The position numbers were made by a program, and so were the translations under genes. Below the pieces are notes generated by a model. That model worked only from the letters and a program-made list of their open reading frames with translations. It made no database searches and was not told the origin of the DNA. Shown here one piece after another: positions 7,301-9,580 of a DNA stretch of 9,580 bases; the stretch's first letter is position 1; each line of letters starts with the position of its first letter. The stretch is from Victivallales bacterium (GTDB lineage Bacteria > Verrucomicrobiota > Lentisphaeria > Oligosphaerales > Oligosphaeraceae): contig JAFZZD010000808.1 of NCBI GenBank assembly GCA_017615955.1, positions 1-9,580 of the forward strand, written 5' to 3'.

Positions 7301-9509
7301 CCTCCTCCAATGTGGTATAGTAAATCTCCTGCTCATTGGAGTAGTATGCAGAGCCAATTCCATCGTATGCAACGGCCTGCACACGATGCAAGCCCTGCTC
7401 AAAGTTCTCTGTGTCAAATGTGTATTTCAGAAACAACGCTCCTTTCTGCCGAGAGACAAGCCATCCGTCCAGGTACATCTCCACATATTCCACCTGCGAC
7501 ATTCCCGCAATACGCACCACTGCCTCAAATGGCATGGACACCAGGCGCCGCACCTCATTCAAATTGGCAATGCTCAATGCCACATCAGGCACATTCCCTT
7601 CATCGGAAACTTTTTCTATCCTGACATTACGCGCAAGCTCGCTGGCATTGCCGCACTTGTCTCTGGCAACCAGGCGAACTTCGTACTCGCCCGCCGTTGG
7701 CACAGCCACCTTCAAGTCCAAAGTCTTCTCTTCAGCGCTTTTTACAAACAACAATTCCCCAGCGGAATTGTAAAGCAGGACCTCACATTCCTGGAGGTAA
7801 TCCTCAACCACATTGGCTTCAATCCCCACAACAAAGCCATTGCCCTTTGAAACAGGCGACACATTGAGTTCCACCACTGGCGCAGTTCCATCCACCAGCG
7901 CCCTCCTTGCCTGGCTTATGCAAGTTGCTTCGTCCCAAGCAGTCAATTTGAAAGTGTGCCAGCCATCACTTTCAATAGGCACATCAAAAACATCAGTCTC
8001 ATTCTCACCTGTATAAGCCGCGATTACCTTGCCATCGGCATCGCTGACATCCAAAGTCCAGCTTCTTGCATTACTCAATTCAAAGGAACATTCCACGCTT
8101 GTGACTGAAATGCACGTTCCAGGCAAACTGAAATCCAATATGACTGGGCAATTACGCAATCTCCCAACCGCGCATGATATGATTTCTGCGACTTCATCAT
8201 CCAATATTTCAGGAGTCTCCTGCATTTCAGAATACATCTTCGCACACAACAGCAGCACGGGAAACAAACCCTTGGGGTCAAATGCCTCGGTGATGCCAGA
8301 CATCTCCTCATCCACAATGGCGGCAATAACACCCAATCCATACAGGCTGACATTGCCACTGTTCTTCAACGGTACATAAGCTGGCGTCACCGCCTCAAGT
8401 GCCTGCGTCCCCGCCGTCGCAAACAACTGTCGCCTGTCCATCACCGAAAATGCAGCAGCCACCACCGTCGCCGCCCTGTCCTGCAATGTGCGCACATGCT
8501 TGGCAAAGGCAATTTTCTCATCTTCCGTGGCAATTTGCACACTGCTGCCAGAGGACATTGCCAATGCCAGTTCTCCTTTCGCAGGCACACTGCACTCCAG
8601 CACATCGCTGTCCACATTGTCCACAATTCTGTTGCATCGCAATTTCAGCCTTTCATACCCAGATGCCCTGCCCGTCGCAACCACGTTTCCTTCCGCAAGC
8701 AATTCAGGCACGCCTTTTTCATTCCAGCGCAGCTTCATGTCCTCGCCAGTCAGGGCACGCTGCTCGTCTGTAAAGGCCAGAAGCACCTCGCCCTTGTCGC
8801 CACGCAATTCTATTTTCACCTGTGCAATCGGAGATTCCTTGACCGTGCGCTCCAGCACCTTAACTGGCCGCAACGTCAAGCCCTCCGTATTTGCATATCC
8901 AGGAAACACGGCTGGCTTTCTTATGAACATCTCCTTTTCATCATATTTCAAGTAGAAGTATTTCAGCAATTCCTCTACCAAATCCACTTCATCTATGTAG
9001 GCACCTGCCGCAATCAGACGGCAAAGCTGCTGCGCACGGCTATCCTTGACGCATTCACGGAACTTTGGGTTGAGTTGCCTCGTGCCGCAAAGCCCTGGAA
9101 ACAAATCTATCCAGTCATACGCACCTGCGGCACTCTGCTTGCTCTGCATCGCGGGAACCACTGGAGTCTTTACGCCTAGCCACGCAAAAGGACATGCCGC
9201 TTCCACCTCGCCGCCCAGCATTTCACACCAGTCATTCCAGGATACTGGCACCCACTCCGCACGCTGTCTCGTACTTAACTCAATACGCCCCTGGCAAGCC
9301 CTGCTTTCAAGCCCCAGGCACATTCCACGCAATGCCTCAGCCAACTCCATCGGATTGCCCTGTTCCTCCTCCTGAAGCTGTGCCACACTGCGCCCTATCC
9401 CCCAGCCTGGACGCAATGCCATATCCTCCTGCAATCCATGCAGCCTCTCCCGCAGACCTGCCAGGCAAACACACGCTGCAAAGACTATCGCCAACAACAA
9501 CTTTCTCAT
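1377..9509 (-). CDS. Giant secreted RHS/YD-repeat protein with C-terminal alpha/beta-hydrolase-like tip (putative polymorphic toxin)
   Basis: 2710 aa, much longer than the roughly 1400-1600 of typical Rhs proteins. Order: Sec-type signal peptide (about 1-18, MRKLLLAIVFAACVCLAG); unrecognised region to about 450, with Cys- and Trp-containing stretches; about seven Ig/cadherin-like beta modules (about 455-1130, e.g. DGTAPVVEL, ARDKCGNAS, ATDVTGNVS); an RHS entry motif (about 1135-1175, LGGIQLKWGREYSTLNS... GFAW). Then come roughly three dozen YD repeats (about 1374-2380, of the form YDxxGRL), the core closure GLLYLRSRFYMPELGMF (2397-2413) and NDPVNNIDPQG (to 2447), a hydrophobic segment (2450-2474) and the hydrolase-like tip (2500-2710). 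RHS cores in known systems form a closed shell enclosing the tip, which is released by cleavage near DPxG. The reading frame is unbroken over 8.1 kb. Start: ATG 9507-9509 with AGGAGG 4 nt upstream. RHS identity is certain; toxin function and target are inferred. Confidence 0.95.
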   Translation of the reverse strand: MRKLLLAIVFAACVCLAGLRERLHGLQEDMALRPGWGIGRSVAQLQEEEQGNPMELAEALRGMCLGLESRACQGRIELSTRQRAEWVPVSWNDWCEMLGGEVEAACPFAWLGVKTPVVPAMQSKQSAAGAYDWIDLFPGLCGTRQLNPKFRECVKDSRAQQLCRLIAAGAYIDEVDLVEELLKYFYLKYDEKEMFIRKPAVFPGYANTEGLTLRPVKVLERTVKESPIAQVKIELRGDKGEVLLAFTDEQRALTGEDMKLRWNEKGVPELLAEGNVVATGRASGYERLKLRCNRIVDNVDSDVLECSVPAKGELALAMSSGSSVQIATEDEKIAFAKHVRTLQDRAATVVAAAFSVMDRRQLFATAGTQALEAVTPAYVPLKNSGNVSLYGLGVIAAIVDEEMSGITEAFDPKGLFPVLLLCAKMYSEMQETPEILDDEVAEIISCAVGRLRNCPVILDFSLPGTCISVTSVECSFELSNARSWTLDVSDADGKVIAAYTGENETDVFDVPIESDGWHTFKLTAWDEATCISQARRALVDGTAPVVELNVSPVSKGNGFVVGIEANVVEDYLQECEVLLYNSAGELLFVKSAEEKTLDLKVAVPTAGEYEVRLVARDKCGNASELARNVRIEKVSDEGNVPDVALSIANLNEVRRLVSMPFEAVVRIAGMSQVEYVEMYLDGWLVSRQKGALFLKYTFDTENFEQGLHRVQAVAYDGIGSAYYSNEQEIYYTTLEEDGIGPAIEVRLGQFPLQTGGTFTVICHDAGGLFKVEVYQGGKLLAGKTFEEGTCTGEISAKIASLEELRIVATDVTGNVSRRVIELRDGGNDPKLNIISTAFGESEYEGDAAVIAIAEENVGCMVLELNGVEYARAYYPEDGCAVFTLSEEDLAEGRNVVWCRATSIDGIHASDAHNYVHTPVLRNVKIAPELVAPYLGTGAEVSFTAEMRLARDWSVAIEGTDVRCTGNGRNIEAKLDTTGLADGDYIVAVTLPELDYVRKFNIMIDAKPGEVLAHIEYPAEGGIVDEGVLRVIGSASAEEKVFYGFELFDANGQLLGLENVPCQEEWRLRTFPLQNESMPQMQWKAGPVSEAILAAFDLSGLPDGLYRLCLYVRSEDGECASSSVAFNLASQLKCGVFSFSETDLTVSLGGIQLKWGREYSTLNSTERGKLGFAWKSTTMMEQPVMEESRMPLETEDGGDLSVHCGGSRDICVTLADGSKRNFVFSLEAGGGYSFCYYARWISPDSGVSLEPNCSNKLMSLPGLEPYWEAAGPATPWEMFDFPSFTMRDSEGLCYRIEREALGTAYVPNGGDFGYVEAYGDLKIAEITWPNGYGLAFDNGQITMSEPEGALDEMLRFEEKEGSVASVLGMDKPVRLDYEYDNKDNLSKVLRSVNGGEPVLHRQYEYALQNFPHHVTAIKDGDGSVLARIEYDKAGRVLRCVNAEGVSSSSTSDVFSGEEMQTDALGRETFLRFDANGKVLSRTLPNGAMHKYGYDEFGNEISYVSPVGETLQRNYDGDGRMISLKEAGRSEVRYEYSGGKCTRIVEGDAVTSYGYDGNGRLARVVQPNDDVRMFSYNADGLLLERSLNGEFKVHYQYDKAGNPLSMTSDLGVRYENSLDEAGRVVGRSMFMYHPVTGEEIRADSVWEYDEAGQCIYAQDAEGNWCRKVYASNGKCAEYRDNFGNSSSSRYDMSGLLVETVLNGRLVKRYGYDAAGQCVFSAELAEFDTLDDVLVFPRAYRYAYDEVGNRISTEILYDAKVSVSATGRDAYKAELLSFGKRQAGEMAEYDLGGRIKRRIAPDGTAVKYDYDEGGRISGITDSFGRKSSRSFDGNGRLASLGNPAGGVSFPEYDAYGTLCGIKLPDGSVWRNVNDRNGRPLERIKPDGASTLYRRNAMGQLTSVSMPELNGKRSTFAYSYDDVGAMNEMRNPLGGISIRENDQHGRRVKQRLPDGSECSYEYNGALPYPSAYSDFMGNRFEYNYGGMGALLSKNVFLHGETKEVKKYMYSRDMMGRLLSCSVEENGEKRSSEYAYDVDGRLAREVLDGLSIERGYDAQGRLSSLAAGDVHFDYSYSSKAPEIGISARIANGMSENYTIKMDAFDMPCEYRALSGRLRKVKRSSSGQLLEIEELDAQGQALCRIEYAYDACGRKSSCIETWSDGFERRREWSYDAWSRLMREVSSSSEADLCYTMEFGYDENGNTLWRSIGGTAGEMRQGFAYDVNDRMISARTSSNSETHEMELLWDANGRLLEILEDGVSKCRFTWDAEGLLRRVHTGEGEVEYSYDARGILCRRVKSDAEGNRVAKDIVYSKHGEHGFAALAAMDGVWLIGEGGLLGGIGRKDSITYYGDGAGSIIATRDNGGTLRHVAYDARGRILLGGDKMDLQPGFCGELQDAASGLLYLRSRFYMPELGMFISPDTAEGDLEQPQSLNKYAYCCNDPVNNIDPQGTSMAALSYLGIGLSLACVGYGYAPFVARKLYMHAYCIAWAHQLSIERKQKEHDNVTLIVHGVGVHRFGYSEEDMAPLLEENTGNQDIFEMLWGGFAVYFMHVPNPNEHYLALATLRDDMEVLKNRGYLKRNLISHSWGTVLCKDYILTSMAPKGVGLWATMGSPLPHAGCWLGSTFNYDDFAVPTVYAYADEWLNFYCPTDPVIYLRICGPNASDVMPLALPLFSTGGIEQHSVGSEHVWSHSCYWTHPDVIGRISHSLQRQK
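1380..2012 (-). other. C-terminal alpha/beta-hydrolase-like (lipase/esterase-type) domain of the RHS protein
   Basis: Residues 2500-2710. LIVHGVG (2504-2510) fits the oxyanion-hole strand and loop. NLISHSWGT (2578-2586) is a nucleophile elbow with Ser2583, in which the first Gly of GxSxG is replaced by Ser. MGSPL (2608-2612) follows. NFYCPTDPVIY (2642-2652) resembles the acid-bearing loop, with Asp2648. EHVWSHSCYWTHPDV (2684-2698) supplies His2685 or His2689 as the catalytic base. The order Ser-Asp-His and spacing match lipase-like hydrolases, including antibacterial phospholipase effectors. Substrate is unknown; phospholipid is the likeliest guess given the hydrophobic hinge. An inactive or housekeeping esterase role cannot be excluded. 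Confidence 0.7.
2088..2162 (-). other. Hydrophobic hinge between RHS core and hydrolase-like tip
   Basis: Residues 2450-2474 begin three residues after the core-closing DPQG and read MAALSYLGIGLSLACV followed by GYGYAPFVA, with basic Arg-Lys immediately after. Length and composition suit a single membrane-spanning helix. In RHS toxins this position begins the released tip, so the helix could help the tip insert in or cross a membrane, or hold a lipase at its substrate. The function is inferred. Confidence 0.55.
6120..8147 (-). other. Ig/cadherin-like beta-module region of the RHS protein
   Basis: Residues about 455-1130. Successive segments of roughly 80-100 residues end in patterns typical of bacterial Ig-like folds: a hydrophobic strand, then AxDxxGNxS or YDGxGSAYYSN, then a closing strand (near residues 540, 620, 715, 810 and 1110). 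Such modules usually form an extended stalk on surface-exposed or secreted proteins. Individual boundaries are by eye and one or two modules are too diverged to call. Confidence 0.6.
9456..9509 (-). other. Signal peptide of the RHS protein
   Basis: Residues 1-18: two basic residues (Arg2-Lys3), a hydrophobic core LLLAIVFAACVCLAG, then a charged start of the mature part (LRERLHG). This predicts Sec export to or across the inner membrane. A lipobox reading at FAAC13 has Phe at -3 and is non-consensus, so a lipoprotein is possible but not favoured. The exact cleavage site is uncertain. Confidence 0.75.
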
Positions 9510-9513
9510 TCAC

Positions 9514-9519
9514 CCTCCT
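9514..9519 (-). promoter_or_regulatory. Ribosome binding site of the RHS gene
   Basis: AGGAGG on the minus strand within GAGGAGGG, 4 nt before the ATG at 9507-9509. The strong match, together with the signal peptide that begins exactly at this Met, settles the start codon. Confidence 0.8.
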
Positions 9520-9530
9520 CTTTTCTATCC

Positions 9531-9555
9531 ACAGATTAACACAGATTAACACAGA
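9531..9555. repeat. 10-bp tandem repeat (ACAGATTAAC, 2.5 copies) in the RHS leader
   Basis: ACAGATTAAC occurs twice in exact tandem (9531-9550) followed by ACAGA (9551-9555). It lies just upstream of the RHS ribosome binding site, in the 5' leader or promoter. Short tandem arrays of this ACAGATTAA type are familiar as dispersed intergenic repeats in many environmental and gut bacteria. No clear -35/-10 pair is visible in the 70 bases available, so the promoter probably lies partly or wholly beyond the window. Confidence 0.6.
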
Positions 9556-9580
9556 AAATCTATGGTAAATGTTTGTATCC

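Noticed and set aside
6471..7850. Two long plus-strand open frames (6471-7175 and 7185-7850)
   Set aside because: Both are antisense to the RHS gene, lack recognisable domains and have composition expected of the complement of its codons.
9471..9482. Lipoprotein reading of the RHS signal (Cys13 in FAAC)
   Set aside because: Phe at -3 is outside the lipobox consensus and a longer Sec signal fits well; left only as a possibility.
1..9580. tRNA, rRNA, riboswitch or integrase attachment sites
   Set aside because: I saw no cloverleaf, conserved RNA core, or duplicated attachment-like sequence on either strand by reading; no computational scan was possible.

Overview
The window looks like accessory chromosome from a bacterium of the PVC superphylum, most likely Lentisphaerae/Victivallales or a close relative. 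The main clue is the prepilin N-terminus at the left edge, ending in TLIELLVVIAIIAVLAAMLL, a form very common in that group. A giant secreted YD/RHS protein and an Rpn-type putative transposase/nuclease fit, but taxonomy from one window is an inference. All genes read on the minus strand, from high to low coordinates.

Right edge (9510-9580): a short leader with a strong Shine-Dalgarno and a 10-bp tandem repeat. 9509-1377: one uninterrupted 2710-codon gene. It encodes a signal peptide, an uncharacterised N-terminal region, about seven Ig/cadherin-like beta modules, an RHS core of roughly three dozen YD repeats, and the classic core-closing DPxG. After that come a hydrophobic segment and a C-terminal alpha/beta-hydrolase-like domain with a complete-looking Ser/Asp/His set. 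The layout is that of a polymorphic toxin: a variable enzymatic tip behind an RHS cocoon.

1346-444: 30 nt downstream on the same strand is an Rpn-family PD-(D/E)XK protein of 300 aa. It sits where the immunity gene of an RHS toxin would normally be. Inside it, an in-frame ATG with a near-ideal Shine-Dalgarno could give a separate 58-aa C-terminal protein, as known for the intragenic RpnS antitoxins of enterobacterial Rpn proteins. This is the most interesting lead in the window.

443-82: a gene-free 362-bp stretch. It is rich in dyads: a perfect 9-bp hairpin, three GTTG-N2-CAAC-type palindromes exactly 43 bp apart with a fourth inside the rpn 3' end, and an inverted copy of the rpn tail. It also holds a plausible promoter for the next gene. 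81-1: the first 27 codons of a type IV pilin/pseudopilin-like gene that runs off the window.
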